Source of the DNA: DALYLB01 sp964468345
Lineage (GTDB): Bacteria > Acidobacteriota > Blastocatellia > RBC074
Direction of reading: 5' to 3'
Length of the DNA stretch: 64,000 bases
NCBI GenBank assembly: GCA_964468345.1
Contig: CAYXVZ010000001.1
Location: 186,001 to 250,000 of the forward strand
In this document: piece after piece, positions 27,705-36,388 of the stretch
Layout: every line of letters starts with the position of its first letter
Numbering within the stretch: position 1 is the first letter of the stretch
Made by a program: the position numbers and the translations under genes
The notes under the pieces: generated by a model
The model's input: the letters and a program-made list of their open reading frames with translations, nothing else
Told to the model about the DNA's origin: nothing
Databases searched by the model: none

Positions 27705-28901
27705 ATGAGTAACCCACGCCGAAAAGTCTGTGTCGTTCTCGTCGATCGCGCTAATTACGGGCGATTGAAACCCGTCATGCACGCGATCGCGGAACATCCT
27801 TCCCTGGAATTGCAGGTCGTCGCAGCCGGCACGATGGTGCTGGAACGTTTCGATCTGCCGGTGCAGGTCGTCAAGCGCGACGGTTTCACCGTGGATGGAG
27901 AAATCTATATCGAGCTGGAAGGCTCCACGCCCGCCACGATGGCGAAATCGGTCGGTTTTGCCGTGGTCGAATTCGCGAGCGAGTTCCAGCGCTTGAAACC
28001 GGATGTGGTGCTGTTGATCGGCGATCGGTATGAAGCCCTCGGCGCGGCTATCGCGGCGGCCTATATGAATATCTGCATCGTGCATATTCAGGGCGGCGAA
28101 GTCTCAGGCTCGATCGATGAGAGCACGCGGCACGCGATTACGAAATATGCCCATTTTCATTTCCCCAGCACGAAACGATCGGCGGAGTATTTGATTCGAA
28201 TGGGCGAACGCCCCGACACGATTCTGGCGGTCGGCTGTCCCAGCAGCGACATCGCGCGCCATCTCGATCGCAGTGTCTCTTCCGAAGTTGTCAACAGCAT
28301 CGGCAGCGGAGCAAGCATTGACCTGTCAGAGGACTACCTGCTCGTTCTCTTTCATCCGACGACAACAGAATACGGCGGGGAGCGGAAACAGATGGAGGAA
28401 TTGCTCATTGCGCTGGGCCAGCTCGGTCGGCCGACCCTGCTGCTCTGGCCCAACATTGACGCCGGCGCGGACCACATCAGCAAAGCCATTCGCGTATATC
28501 GCGACCGGCACAAACCGGATTGGCTGCGAACGATCACCAATCTGAATCCGGTGAATTATCTCAAGGTGCTCGCGAATGCTGCCTGCGCCATCGGCAATTC
28601 CAGCAGCTTTGTGCGCGATGCGAGTTATTTCGGAACGCCGGTCGTGCTCGTCGGCAATCGGCAGGATGGTCGGGAAACCGATGAACACGTCGTGCGATCG
28701 AAACCGCTTGCCGATGAACTGGTTTCGAAAATCGAGACCCAGCTTGCGCGGCGGCGATATGACCCAAGCACGCTTTATGGCGACGGGTATGTCTCCGAGC
28801 GAATCGCACGCGGGCTTGCGGGCCTGACCCCTTATGTGCAAAAACGGCTGCATTTCATTTACGATGGGATGCAGGCCGAATCACAGGGAGCGGCGGGCTG
28901 A
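27705..28901 (+). CDS. neuC: UDP-sugar 2-epimerase (hydrolysing), NeuC/LegG type
   Basis: The 398-residue product belongs to the hydrolysing UDP-GlcNAc 2-epimerases that give N-acetylmannosamine (or its 2,4-diacetamido analogue) plus UDP. Typical parts are VCVVLVDRANYGRLKPVMHA, DVVLLIGDRYEALGAAIAAA, IVHIQGGEVSGSIDESTRHA and ITKYAHFHFPSTKRSAEYLI, then LAVGCPSSD. LVLFHPTTTEYGGERKQMEE, NPVNYLKVLANAACAIGNSS and GTPVVLVGNRQDGRE complete the set. His, Asp and Glu of the GGE-GSIDE-RHA region form the catalytic site. Its last base is the first of the neuA start (TGATG), so the two are translationally coupled. It supplies the substrate of NeuB. Confidence 0.93.
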   Translation: MSNPRRKVCVVLVDRANYGRLKPVMHAIAEHPSLELQVVAAGTMVLERFDLPVQVVKRDGFTVDGEIYIELEGSTPATMAKSVGFAVVEFASEFQRLKPDVVLLIGDRYEALGAAIAAAYMNICIVHIQGGEVSGSIDESTRHAITKYAHFHFPSTKRSAEYLIRMGERPDTILAVGCPSSDIARHLDRSVSSEVVNSIGSGASIDLSEDYLLVLFHPTTTEYGGERKQMEELLIALGQLGRPTLLLWPNIDAGADHISKAIRVYRDRHKPDWLRTITNLNPVNYLKVLANAACAIGNSSSFVRDASYFGTPVVLVGNRQDGRETDEHVVRSKPLADELVSKIETQLARRRYDPSTLYGDGYVSERIARGLAGLTPYVQKRLHFIYDGMQAESQGAAG

Positions 28902-29608
28902 TGCGAATTCTGGGATTGGTTCCGGCGCGGGGCGGCTCGAAAGGCGTTCCGTGGAAAAATTTGAAATCCTTGTGCGGCCACCCGCTGCTCTGGTATACGG
29001 CGCAGGCGGCGCTCGGCTCGAACAAGCTCTCGCGCGTGATTCTGAGCACGGACGATGCCAAGATCGCCGAGGCGGGGCGGGAATGCGGGCTGGAAGTTCC
29101 CTTCCTGCGACCGGCGGAACTGGCACAGGATGCAACACCGATGCTGCCCGTTGCGCAGCATGCCATGCGATGGATGGAGACGGCAGGCGAGTCGTTCGAC
29201 GCGCTTTGCCTGCTGCAACCGACCAACCCCTTGCGAAAATCGGAAGACATCGATGCCTGCATCGAATTGCTGATATCGAGCGGCGCGGACGCGGCCGCAA
29301 CCGTGCTGCCCGTTCCGCATGCGCATAATCCGCACTGGGTGTACTTCCGCGACCAGGAAGGCTTTCTTCGCTTGAGCACGGGCGAAGCCGCTCCCATCCC
29401 GCGCCGGCAGGACCTGCCTCCCGCTTTTCACCGGGAAGGCTCCGTGTATGTCGTCCGGCGAGAAACGCTGCTCAATCGGGGCAGCTTTTATGGAGAGCGA
29501 TTCGTCGGGCTCGAAATTCCGCCGGAACGGAGCGTGAACATCGATACGCCCGAAGACTGGCTGGCGGCGGAGCGACTGATCTCGAAGATGAGAGGTGCCT
29601 CTCTATGA
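28901..29608 (+). CDS. neuA: CMP-nonulosonate (acylneuraminate) cytidylyltransferase NeuA
   Basis: The 235-residue product activates the nonulosonic acid as its CMP sugar using CTP. It begins RILGLVPARGGSKGVPWKNL, the CTP-binding ARGGSKG(V/I)PxKN motif. SRVILSTDDAKIAEAGRECG, VPFLRPAELAQDATPM, LCLLQPTNPLRKSEDIDACI, GSVYVVRRETLL and ERSVNIDTPEDWLAAERL follow. The Asp of NIDTPED is a metal ligand in the family. It overlaps neuC by one base and the next methyltransferase by four. It has no C-terminal esterase domain. Confidence 0.93.
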   Translation: MRILGLVPARGGSKGVPWKNLKSLCGHPLLWYTAQAALGSNKLSRVILSTDDAKIAEAGRECGLEVPFLRPAELAQDATPMLPVAQHAMRWMETAGESFDALCLLQPTNPLRKSEDIDACIELLISSGADAAATVLPVPHAHNPHWVYFRDQEGFLRLSTGEAAPIPRRQDLPPAFHREGSVYVVRRETLLNRGSFYGERFVGLEIPPERSVNIDTPEDWLAAERLISKMRGASL

Positions 29609-30333
29609 CTCGTTTTGAATTGACTTATCTATTCGCTCGTTTTTTCATGCCGCCCCTGTACAACAAAATCCGCAGTTCCCTGCTCGACCTGGCCGGAAGC
29701 GGCGACCGGCCGATTGAATTGCTGGATGTAGGGGGCAGGAAATCGCACTACACCATCGGCGTTCCCGCGCGCATCACGATCACGGATCTGCCGCGGGAAT
29801 CCGAGGTTCAGAAAGCGCTCAATCTCGGCGTGACGCCGGAGATCGCGAATCAGGTGCTCAAAATTCGCAGCAATGTGCGGGAAGTAGTCTTCGACGATAT
29901 GACGCGATCGACCCTGCCTGACAGCTCTTTCGATGCGGCGGTCGCCGTCGAAGTGCTCGAGCATGTGGAATATGACGATCAGTTTCTGAACAACGTGCAT
30001 CGCGTGCTCCGCCCGGGCGGATGGTTTTTGATGAGCACGCCGAACGGGGATTACGTTCGAAATACGAATCCGGACCATAAGCGCCATTACACCCGCGAAC
30101 AGCTTCGCCGGCTGCTCGACGAGCGGTTCACGGATGTCAGAGTCGAATATGCAATCAAAGGAGGAACGTTTCGTAAACTGGGGATGGTCCCGTGGTCGAT
30201 AAAGCGCCCCGCTCAATCGGTGAAGAGTATGGTCGGCCACCTGATCAATGCAATTGAATCCGCCCCGGCAAGTCTGAAAACCCAGGCCATCGGCACGCAT
30301 CATTTGATCGCCCTGGCACGGAAACAGACCTAA
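29605..30333 (+). CDS. Class I SAM-dependent methyltransferase
   Basis: The 242-residue product has a methyltransferase fold: a motif I-like IELLDVGGRKSHYTI (near 32-46), then SFDAAVAVEVLEHVEYDDQF and LNNVHRVLRPGGWFLMSTPN. The last is the usual post-motif LRPGG strand. A C-terminal hydrophobic or basic region (MVPWSIKRPAQSVKSMVGHL) may contact the membrane. The ATGA overlap with neuA suggests it works on the same pathway, perhaps methylating a sugar of the polymer. The acceptor is unknown. Confidence 0.82.
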   Translation: MTRFELTYLFARFFMPPLYNKIRSSLLDLAGSGDRPIELLDVGGRKSHYTIGVPARITITDLPRESEVQKALNLGVTPEIANQVLKIRSNVREVVFDDMTRSTLPDSSFDAAVAVEVLEHVEYDDQFLNNVHRVLRPGGWFLMSTPNGDYVRNTNPDHKRHYTREQLRRLLDERFTDVRVEYAIKGGTFRKLGMVPWSIKRPAQSVKSMVGHLINAIESAPASLKTQAIGTHHLIALARKQT

Positions 30334-30342
30334 AAAATCAAC

Positions 30343-32106
30343 ATGTGCGGAATTACTGGTATCTTCGGCAATTCGTGGGAAGCGGCGCAGCTCGAAGCGA
30401 TGGTGCGTAGCCAGCATCATCGTGGCCCTGACGCCAAGGGTGTTTATGTCAACTCTCGAAAAACAGTGGGACTCGGGCACAACCGCCTGAGCATTATCGA
30501 CCTGTCCGATGCGGGCCGGAACCCGATGAGCAATTTCGATGAGTCCAGGTGGATCGTCTTTAACGGGGAAATCTATAATTATCTCGAGCTTCGAGCCGAG
30601 CTTGGGGATTATCCCTATCGCAGCCGAACCGATACCGAGGTTATTCTGGCAGCCTATGAAAAATGGGGCGAGCAATGTCTGGATAAACTGATCGGGATGT
30701 TCGCCTTTCTGCTTTGGGACGAACGGGAGCAGAAGCTGTTTGCCGCGCGAGACCGATTCGGGGTCAAGCCGGTCAATTATTCCCTGCAGCCGGATGGAAC
30801 CCTGTTCATCGCAAGTGAAATCAAGGCGCTTCACGCCGCGGGCATCGGCAGGAAACAAAACCAGCGGACCTGGGCGACCTATTTGAAATACGGGCTGATC
30901 GATCATTCCGACCGAACCTTCTGGGAGGGCATCGAGACGCTGCCCGGCGGTCACGCGATGACCTGGAAAGAGGGCAAACTCAAGATCTGGCAATGGTATG
31001 ACCTTGCCAAGCGGATCGGAAATGAATTCGATTCGCGCTCGGCGGCCGATGTAGAAGAGGAATACCTGCAACTGGCGACTGAGAGCGTGCGCCTACGCTT
31101 TCGTTCGGATGTCCCGGTGGGCATCAATCTGAGCGGCGGTCTCGATTCTTCGATGCTGCTCGGGCTGGTCCAGAAGGTGCAAGGCGAGGAAAGCGACGCC
31201 AAGGCATTCACTTCGATCACGGGCGACGTGCAATATGACGAACTTCCCTGGTGCCGCCAGATGCTGGAGCACACACGCCATCCATCGGTGGTCTGCCCGC
31301 TTTCTCCAGCAGGCGTTCCGGAGCTGGCGGCCTCGGTTCAATATTACCAGGATGAACCTTTCGCGGGCCTGCCCACGCTGACTTACGCGACAATCTTCGA
31401 GCGGGCACGCGCCGAAGGCATTATCGTGCTGCTCGATGGCCAGGGCATGGATGAGCAGTGGTGCGGCTACGATTATTACGACGCCGCGCTGCATGGCGAA
31501 AAAGCTCCGATCATTCAGGGTGTCCGCGAATCGCCCGTTCGGCCGGAATGTCTAACGACGGAATTTTCAGAACAGGCCGAGAAACTTGCGCCGCCCGAAC
31601 CATTTGCCGACAAGCTGCGAAACCTGCAATACCGCGATATTTTTTACACGAAGATTCCGCGGGTTCTGCGATTCAATGACCGCATTTCCATGCGCTCCTC
31701 GACTGAGCTTCGCGAGCCCTTTCTGGATCACCGTCTGTTCGAACTGTCCCTGCGGCAGCCGGTCGAGCGCAAGATTATGAATGGAACCAGCAAGGTCTTG
31801 CTTCGCCAAATCGCAAAGCATCTGATGCCCGGCGGCGTTGTTGAAGCGCCCAAGCGTCCGATCTCGACGCCCCAGCGCGAATGGTTGCGGGGGCCGCTCA
31901 GAGACTGGGCGAATTCGCATATCGAGAATGCCCTTTCATTGTTCGGGGGCGCCTGGCTGGATGAAAAGAAGGTGCGATCCATCTGGCGCGATTACTGCCT
32001 GAATCAGGGCGACAATAGCTTTTTTATCTGGCAATGGATCAACATCAGCCTGATGTCCAGTCAGGCTGCCGCGATGCCCATTGCCGCGAAATCGATGCAG
32101 GAATGA
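30343..32106 (+). CDS. asnB: Glutamine-dependent asparagine synthase-like amidotransferase (first of three)
   Basis: The 587-residue product has the N-terminal glutaminase with Cys2 after Met removal (MCGITGIFGNSW), HHRGPDAKG, GHNRLSIIDLSDAGRNPM, VFNGEIYNYLELRAEL and SRTDTEV. The C-terminal synthase has the PP-loop GINLSGGLDSSMLLGLV and LLDGQGMDEQWCGYDYYDA. In polysaccharide loci such enzymes often amidate a sugar carboxylate rather than free Asp, so its substrate is uncertain. It overlaps wzt by 4 bases. The site before its start is A-rich with no real Shine-Dalgarno. The other two copies (47494 and 50609) are clearly different in sequence. Confidence 0.92.
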   Translation: MCGITGIFGNSWEAAQLEAMVRSQHHRGPDAKGVYVNSRKTVGLGHNRLSIIDLSDAGRNPMSNFDESRWIVFNGEIYNYLELRAELGDYPYRSRTDTEVILAAYEKWGEQCLDKLIGMFAFLLWDEREQKLFAARDRFGVKPVNYSLQPDGTLFIASEIKALHAAGIGRKQNQRTWATYLKYGLIDHSDRTFWEGIETLPGGHAMTWKEGKLKIWQWYDLAKRIGNEFDSRSAADVEEEYLQLATESVRLRFRSDVPVGINLSGGLDSSMLLGLVQKVQGEESDAKAFTSITGDVQYDELPWCRQMLEHTRHPSVVCPLSPAGVPELAASVQYYQDEPFAGLPTLTYATIFERARAEGIIVLLDGQGMDEQWCGYDYYDAALHGEKAPIIQGVRESPVRPECLTTEFSEQAEKLAPPEPFADKLRNLQYRDIFYTKIPRVLRFNDRISMRSSTELREPFLDHRLFELSLRQPVERKIMNGTSKVLLRQIAKHLMPGGVVEAPKRPISTPQREWLRGPLRDWANSHIENALSLFGGAWLDEKKVRSIWRDYCLNQGDNSFFIWQWINISLMSSQAAAMPIAAKSMQE

Positions 32107-33359
32107 ATAAACCGGTAATTCAGGCTGAAGGGTTGGGAAAGCAATACATCATCGGCGGGCCGCAGGAGAAGTACAAAACGCTCCGCGACACGATCGCCGA
32201 TGTGTTCACCTCGCCCGCGCGGCGCATCGCCCGTCTGTTTCGCGGAAACAAAAGCGACCAGGGACCAGTCAGTTTCTGGGCGCTTCGAGACGCGAGCTTT
32301 GAAATTCAGCAGGGGGACGTCGTCGGCGTCATCGGCCGCAATGGCGCGGGCAAAAGCACGCTGCTCAAGGTGCTTTCGCGCATCACGGATCCGACGGAGG
32401 GTTATGCCGATATCCGCGGCCGCGTGCGTTCCCTGCTGGAGGTCGGCACCGGTTTTCATCCTGAATTGACCGGGCGGGAAAACATCACGCTCAACGGCGC
32501 GATTCTCGGTATGAAGCGTTCCGAAATTGAAAAGAAATTCGACGAAATCGTCGCCTTTGCCGAAGTCGAGAAATTTATCGATACACCTGTCAAACGCTAT
32601 TCGAGCGGCATGTACCTGCGTCTTGCATTCGCCGTCGCGGCGCACCTGGAGCCGGAGATCCTGCTGATCGATGAAGTGCTGGCCGTCGGCGACGCGGCGT
32701 TTCAGAAAAAATGCCTCGGGAAAATGGGCGAGGTCGCGCGCGAAGGCCGCACCGTGCTTTTTGTCAGTCACAATATGAGCGCCGTCAAGGAACTCTGCAC
32801 AAGAGGAATCCTGCTCGACGCAGGCCGTATCGCGTATCAAGGGGGCTCCGCCGATTGCATCGGCGAGTATCTCAAGCGGCTCGAAGAGAATCCCACACAG
32901 ATCGAATTGGGCAATAAGCAACTGGCGCTGGGACAGGTTCAGACGCATAGCCGGGCGGAAGTCGGCGTGATCGCGGGCGAGCCTTTCACCGTCACACTGC
33001 CGCTGGCCGCAGACCACGTTCGCAATCCGATGATCTTTTTCATCATCGAGGATTTCCTCGGCAACACGATCGTTCACAGCCGCGTCAACAGCCGCGATGT
33101 AGGCGCGGATCTGATCGATGGCCGTTGCAACATTGAACTGGATATTCCCGCGCTGTGGCTGACGCCGGGCGTCTACTCCGCCTATTTCAAGTTTCTGCTT
33201 CCCGATGCCGGGACCGGCACGGGCAGAGCGGCTTCGGAAAAAATCATCCTCGAAGTCGCCGGCGAATTGGGAAATTCCGGAAAAGCCGTGCTCACGCCGA
33301 AAATCGGCTGGAGCATTGAACCGGCCCGCGAGCCGGTTCGACAGACGAGTCATGCCTGA
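32103..33359 (+). CDS. wzt: ABC transporter ATP-binding protein with Wzt C-terminal domain
   Basis: The 418-residue product has an ABC ATPase (about 1-260): Walker A GVIGRNGAGKSTLLKVLSRI, TGRENITLNGAILGMKR, signature RYSSGMYLRLAFAVAAHLEP, Walker B LLIDEVLAVGDAAFQKKC and FVSHNMSAVKELC. The C-terminal extension (about 275-405) is a beta-rich Wzt_C-like domain that in O-antigen exporters binds the polymer end. It pairs with Wzm (25797-26642). The presence of the extension suggests the exported chain carries a special end group, such as a methyl or acyl cap; methyltransferases and an acyltransferase are nearby. The start at 32103 overlaps asnB (ATGA); an upstream ATG at 32034 lies in asnB. Confidence 0.93.
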   Translation: MNKPVIQAEGLGKQYIIGGPQEKYKTLRDTIADVFTSPARRIARLFRGNKSDQGPVSFWALRDASFEIQQGDVVGVIGRNGAGKSTLLKVLSRITDPTEGYADIRGRVRSLLEVGTGFHPELTGRENITLNGAILGMKRSEIEKKFDEIVAFAEVEKFIDTPVKRYSSGMYLRLAFAVAAHLEPEILLIDEVLAVGDAAFQKKCLGKMGEVAREGRTVLFVSHNMSAVKELCTRGILLDAGRIAYQGGSADCIGEYLKRLEENPTQIELGNKQLALGQVQTHSRAEVGVIAGEPFTVTLPLAADHVRNPMIFFIIEDFLGNTIVHSRVNSRDVGADLIDGRCNIELDIPALWLTPGVYSAYFKFLLPDAGTGTGRAASEKIILEVAGELGNSGKAVLTPKIGWSIEPAREPVRQTSHA

Positions 33360-34071
33360 ATCCATTGCATCCCGCCTTGGACGAAGACTGGCATCTTCCT
33401 CCGCGGTTCGGGCGTTTCTATCGAATCTCGTATCGCGTCCTCAACCATCCCACGATGGCAGGCTGACGCTGGACGCATTCACGGATTTGAAATACGCCGA
33501 GATTATCCCTGAAGGAAAGAACATCATCGGAAAATGGACCAAGGTGAGCGGGACGCTCTCGCTCGGATACGCCTCTACCATCGGGGCCTATGGTCAGTTG
33601 ATGGGGGGAACGATTGAAATCGGCAGATACTGCCAGTTCGGTCCTTCGGTTGCGATTTATACGATGAATCACCCGTTCAATCATCTGACATCTTATGTGA
33701 ACAAGGCGCTTTTCGATGGGCGCTTGAAAGACTTTCAGCATCGCGGAAAAGTTCGCATCGGACACGATGTTTGGCTGGGGCATGGCGCGATCGTCCTGCC
33801 GGACGTCGTAATCGGCAATGGCGCGATTATCGGCGCGGGGACAATCGTGACCCGCGATGTGCCCGAATATTCGATCGTCGCCGGCAATCCGGGGAAAATT
33901 TTGAAACAGCGATTCAGCGATGAAGTTATCGCCGCTGTCAATCAGCTTGGCTGGTGGAACCTGTCGCCGGAGCGCCTTGCTCGCATCGAACCGCTCTTTC
34001 GTCTGGATCTGACCGAGCAGCCTGAAACGGCGCTCAAAACCCTGCGGGAAGCCATCTATGCAAACGACTGA
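33352..34071 (+). CDS. Left-handed beta-helix (CatB/LbH) acetyltransferase
   Basis: The 239-residue product has hexapeptide-repeat structure from about 60 on: SLGYASTIGAYGQLMGGTIE, IGRYCQFGPSVAIYTMNHPF, then VRIGHDVWLGHGAIVLPDVV and IGNGAIIGAGTIVTRDVPEY, ending SIVAGNPGKILKQRF. This is the CatB/VatD-like trimeric acyltransferase pattern with NHP providing the catalytic His. It likely acetylates a sugar of the polysaccharide. The start at 33352 overlaps the end of wzt by 8 bases; an ATG at 33205 is inside wzt. It overlaps the next methyltransferase by 14 bases. Confidence 0.9.
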   Translation: MPESIASRLGRRLASSSAVRAFLSNLVSRPQPSHDGRLTLDAFTDLKYAEIIPEGKNIIGKWTKVSGTLSLGYASTIGAYGQLMGGTIEIGRYCQFGPSVAIYTMNHPFNHLTSYVNKALFDGRLKDFQHRGKVRIGHDVWLGHGAIVLPDVVIGNGAIIGAGTIVTRDVPEYSIVAGNPGKILKQRFSDEVIAAVNQLGWWNLSPERLARIEPLFRLDLTEQPETALKTLREAIYAND

Positions 34072-34903
34072 AGCCATCATTCGCAAGAACGAAGTTCACT
34101 ATAACGAGATTTACTCACAGGTTTCGCTCGATCATGTCATCAACAAGGCGCGCGATCTCAAGAAGTTTTTCGAGGATACGCTGGTCACCGACACAAGCTG
34201 GCACGGGCTGTATCAGCGCGGTTTTGCGGAGGCACTGACGGGAAAACGCGTTCTGGAAATCGGCTGCGGCGACGGCATCAACGCGCTGATCATGGGTTCG
34301 CTCGGCGCACAGGTCACAGCCATCGATATCTCGAAAGAAAGCGAACGAATTATTGCAGAGGCCGCCGAGAGGCTGCAAATCCGAAACGTGCAGGGGTTGA
34401 CGGGCGATTTTGCGGAAATCGACTTCCCTGCCGGCTCGTTTGACTATGTCGTGGGCAAGGCGCTCATTCATCATCTCACGCACGAATGCGAAAATCAGTA
34501 TCTCGCGAAGATCACCCGCCTGCTCAAAGCCGACGGCGAAGCGCGATTTTTCGAACCGGCTATCAATAACCAGGCCATCGACAGGATTCGCTGGATGGTT
34601 CCGGTCCCCGGACGCCCCTCGATCTTTCAGAAAAAGGCCTATGCGGTATGGAAGGCCGATGACCCCCACCCTGAGCGGGATAACAGCTCCACACACTATG
34701 CAATCAACGGAAAAAACTATTTTCAGGAAATCGAGATCGTACCCATTGGTTCTCTAGAGAGATTCTGTCGCCTGATGCCGAAAGGAGAGTTCAACCGCTC
34801 TTATCGACGCTGGGCGCACAGGGTTGAGACCAGGCTGCCGATGTGGTTTCGGGATCATGCAGCCAGGGCGCAGTTGATTATCTATCGACGCCCAATCAAA
34901 TAA
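34058..34903 (+). CDS. SAM-dependent methyltransferase
   Basis: The 281-residue product has a good motif I (KRVLEIGCGDGINALIMGSL, near 64-83) and the acidic motif II VTAIDISKESERIIAEA. SFDYVVGKALIHHLTHEC and ARFFEPAINNQAIDRIRWMV follow. The N-terminal helix-rich region (EVHYNEIYSQVSLDHVINKA) is common in sugar methyltransferases of polysaccharide loci. It overlaps the acetyltransferase by 14 bases. The acceptor cannot be named. Confidence 0.85.
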   Translation: MQTTEAIIRKNEVHYNEIYSQVSLDHVINKARDLKKFFEDTLVTDTSWHGLYQRGFAEALTGKRVLEIGCGDGINALIMGSLGAQVTAIDISKESERIIAEAAERLQIRNVQGLTGDFAEIDFPAGSFDYVVGKALIHHLTHECENQYLAKITRLLKADGEARFFEPAINNQAIDRIRWMVPVPGRPSIFQKKAYAVWKADDPHPERDNSSTHYAINGKNYFQEIEIVPIGSLERFCRLMPKGEFNRSYRRWAHRVETRLPMWFRDHAARAQLIIYRRPIK

Positions 34904-34908
34904 ATACT

Positions 34909-36387
34909 ATGGTCAAGGTGCTTCAAGTGAGAGAATCTGATCGTATGGCACGACCGGCCCGATCAGCAGATCAACCAACGGTCGTTTGTCTGTCTTCTCT
35001 GTTCGCAACCGATCGCATTCTTCTGCACAGCACGTTCATCGAACGCCTGGCGGAGGAAGCCAACCCCCTCGTTCTCAGTGATGCAGTCAACGAATCCACT
35101 TTCCCCAGAGATCATAAAAACAGCCGGTATTTTCAAACCATTGAAATGCCGACCGGCTTCCCGGGCGAATATACGCGCCTGCGGCATTTCGAAAATTTTC
35201 TCTGGGATCACAAGAAATATTCAGCGAGCCGGGAAAGTTCCTGGCGATTGAAAAAACGCAGGGATGCCTCGCTCGAAGAGCGCGCGATCCGGGCGCTGGC
35301 CAAGCCGTTTTCCTATTTGCCGATGGAAAAATGGCTGGAAAGAAAACTCGAATCGACCCTGATCGGATTTGCGCCGCCGAAAACGACCATGGCGTGGCTC
35401 GAAAAAACTCGGCCGGCGGCGGTGATTGCGATGTACCCCTTTCTGGAAAAACAGATGGCCTCGATCGCCGCGGTCAAACGCCTGGGCATTCCGGCCATCG
35501 CGTTTATTACGTCCTGGGACAACATCACGACCAAACCGAGGATGATCTATCACTACGATGGATACATCACCTGGTCCGAGCAGATGAAAAAGGAACTGCT
35601 TCAGTTCTATCCGCAAAGCCGGGACAGTCACATCACCGTCGCGGGCGCGCCGCAATACGATGTCTTCTTTCAAACGAATTATCATCTCGAACGGCGCGAT
35701 TTTCTGGGCCTGTATGGGCTCGATCCGGCGAAACCGGTGCTGCTTTACTGCCTCGGCTCGCCAAACATGATCCGGGAAGATTTCGGCGCGCTGGCTTTTG
35801 TCGAGCGGGCGATGCAGCATCCGGTGCTGTCAAAAACGCAGATCATCATCCGGCTTCATCCCGGACACAAAGAAGGAAAGCTGACCGAGATCGACAAGAT
35901 TCGCGAAACCTATCCGCAGGTCGTGATTCAGGGCACGCGAAAGTACTGGGAGACCTTTCCCTTTCAGGGCGAAGAAGCGATCGTCGAATGGATCAACACC
36001 GTGCGGCACGCTGACGTGGTGATCAATCTGGCATCGACGATGTGTGTGGATGCGGCGATCTTCAACCGTCCTGTCGTCAACATCAATTTCGATCCGCAAC
36101 CCGGCGGGCCAAATCATCAGATGGTTCGCGAGATCAACAGCACCTGGAATCATTTCAGCCCGATCTCTAAATCGGGCGGCGTCTGGAATGTGAGCAGTTA
36201 CGACGAGATGGTAACCGCCACTGAAACCTATCTGCGATCGCCTGAGTTGCACAGTCAGGAGCGAAAGTGGATCGTCGAGCATGTTTGCGGAAAGGTCGAC
36301 GGACAGGCAGGCCGGCGCATGGCGGAAGGCGTGCTCGCACTCCTGCGCCAGATTGGCGAATCCCGGCAACAGGCAGCGGCGTTTTGA
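34909..36387 (+). CDS. GT-B-like putative transferase with HP motif (paralogue A)
   Basis: The 492-residue product has no membrane helix and a GT-B-like layout. Notable motifs are GIPAIAFITSWDNITTKPRM, WSEQMKKELLQFYP, VAGAPQYDVFFQTNYHL, VLLYCLGSPN, IIIRLHPGHKEGKL and ADVVINLASTMCVDAAIFNR then PVVNINFD. The HP of RLHPG and the late NLAST-type Ser/Thr stretch recall CDP-glycerol glycerophosphotransferases and bacterial sialyltransferase-like enzymes, which use CMP or CDP donors. It shares SWDN(I/L)T, (V)xGxPQ(Y/F)Dxx and the C-terminal NLAST/NIAST pattern with the protein at 37674. The start at 34909 is chosen; ATG at 34843 lies in the methyltransferase gene. It might be the transferase for the CMP-nonulosonate (inference). 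Confidence 0.7.
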   Translation: MVKVLQVRESDRMARPARSADQPTVVCLSSLFATDRILLHSTFIERLAEEANPLVLSDAVNESTFPRDHKNSRYFQTIEMPTGFPGEYTRLRHFENFLWDHKKYSASRESSWRLKKRRDASLEERAIRALAKPFSYLPMEKWLERKLESTLIGFAPPKTTMAWLEKTRPAAVIAMYPFLEKQMASIAAVKRLGIPAIAFITSWDNITTKPRMIYHYDGYITWSEQMKKELLQFYPQSRDSHITVAGAPQYDVFFQTNYHLERRDFLGLYGLDPAKPVLLYCLGSPNMIREDFGALAFVERAMQHPVLSKTQIIIRLHPGHKEGKLTEIDKIRETYPQVVIQGTRKYWETFPFQGEEAIVEWINTVRHADVVINLASTMCVDAAIFNRPVVNINFDPQPGGPNHQMVREINSTWNHFSPISKSGGVWNVSSYDEMVTATETYLRSPELHSQERKWIVEHVCGKVDGQAGRRMAEGVLALLRQIGESRQQAAAF

Positions 36388-36388
36388 T

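Noticed and set aside
29629..31071. 480-codon minus-strand frame across neuA-linked methyltransferase and asnB
   Set aside because: Opposite strand to two well-conserved genes; long antisense frames are expected in this GC-rich coding DNA. No domain is recognisable.
32061..33365. 434-codon minus-strand frame antisense to wzt
   Set aside because: Mirror of the wzt codon pattern; no motif or ribosome site.
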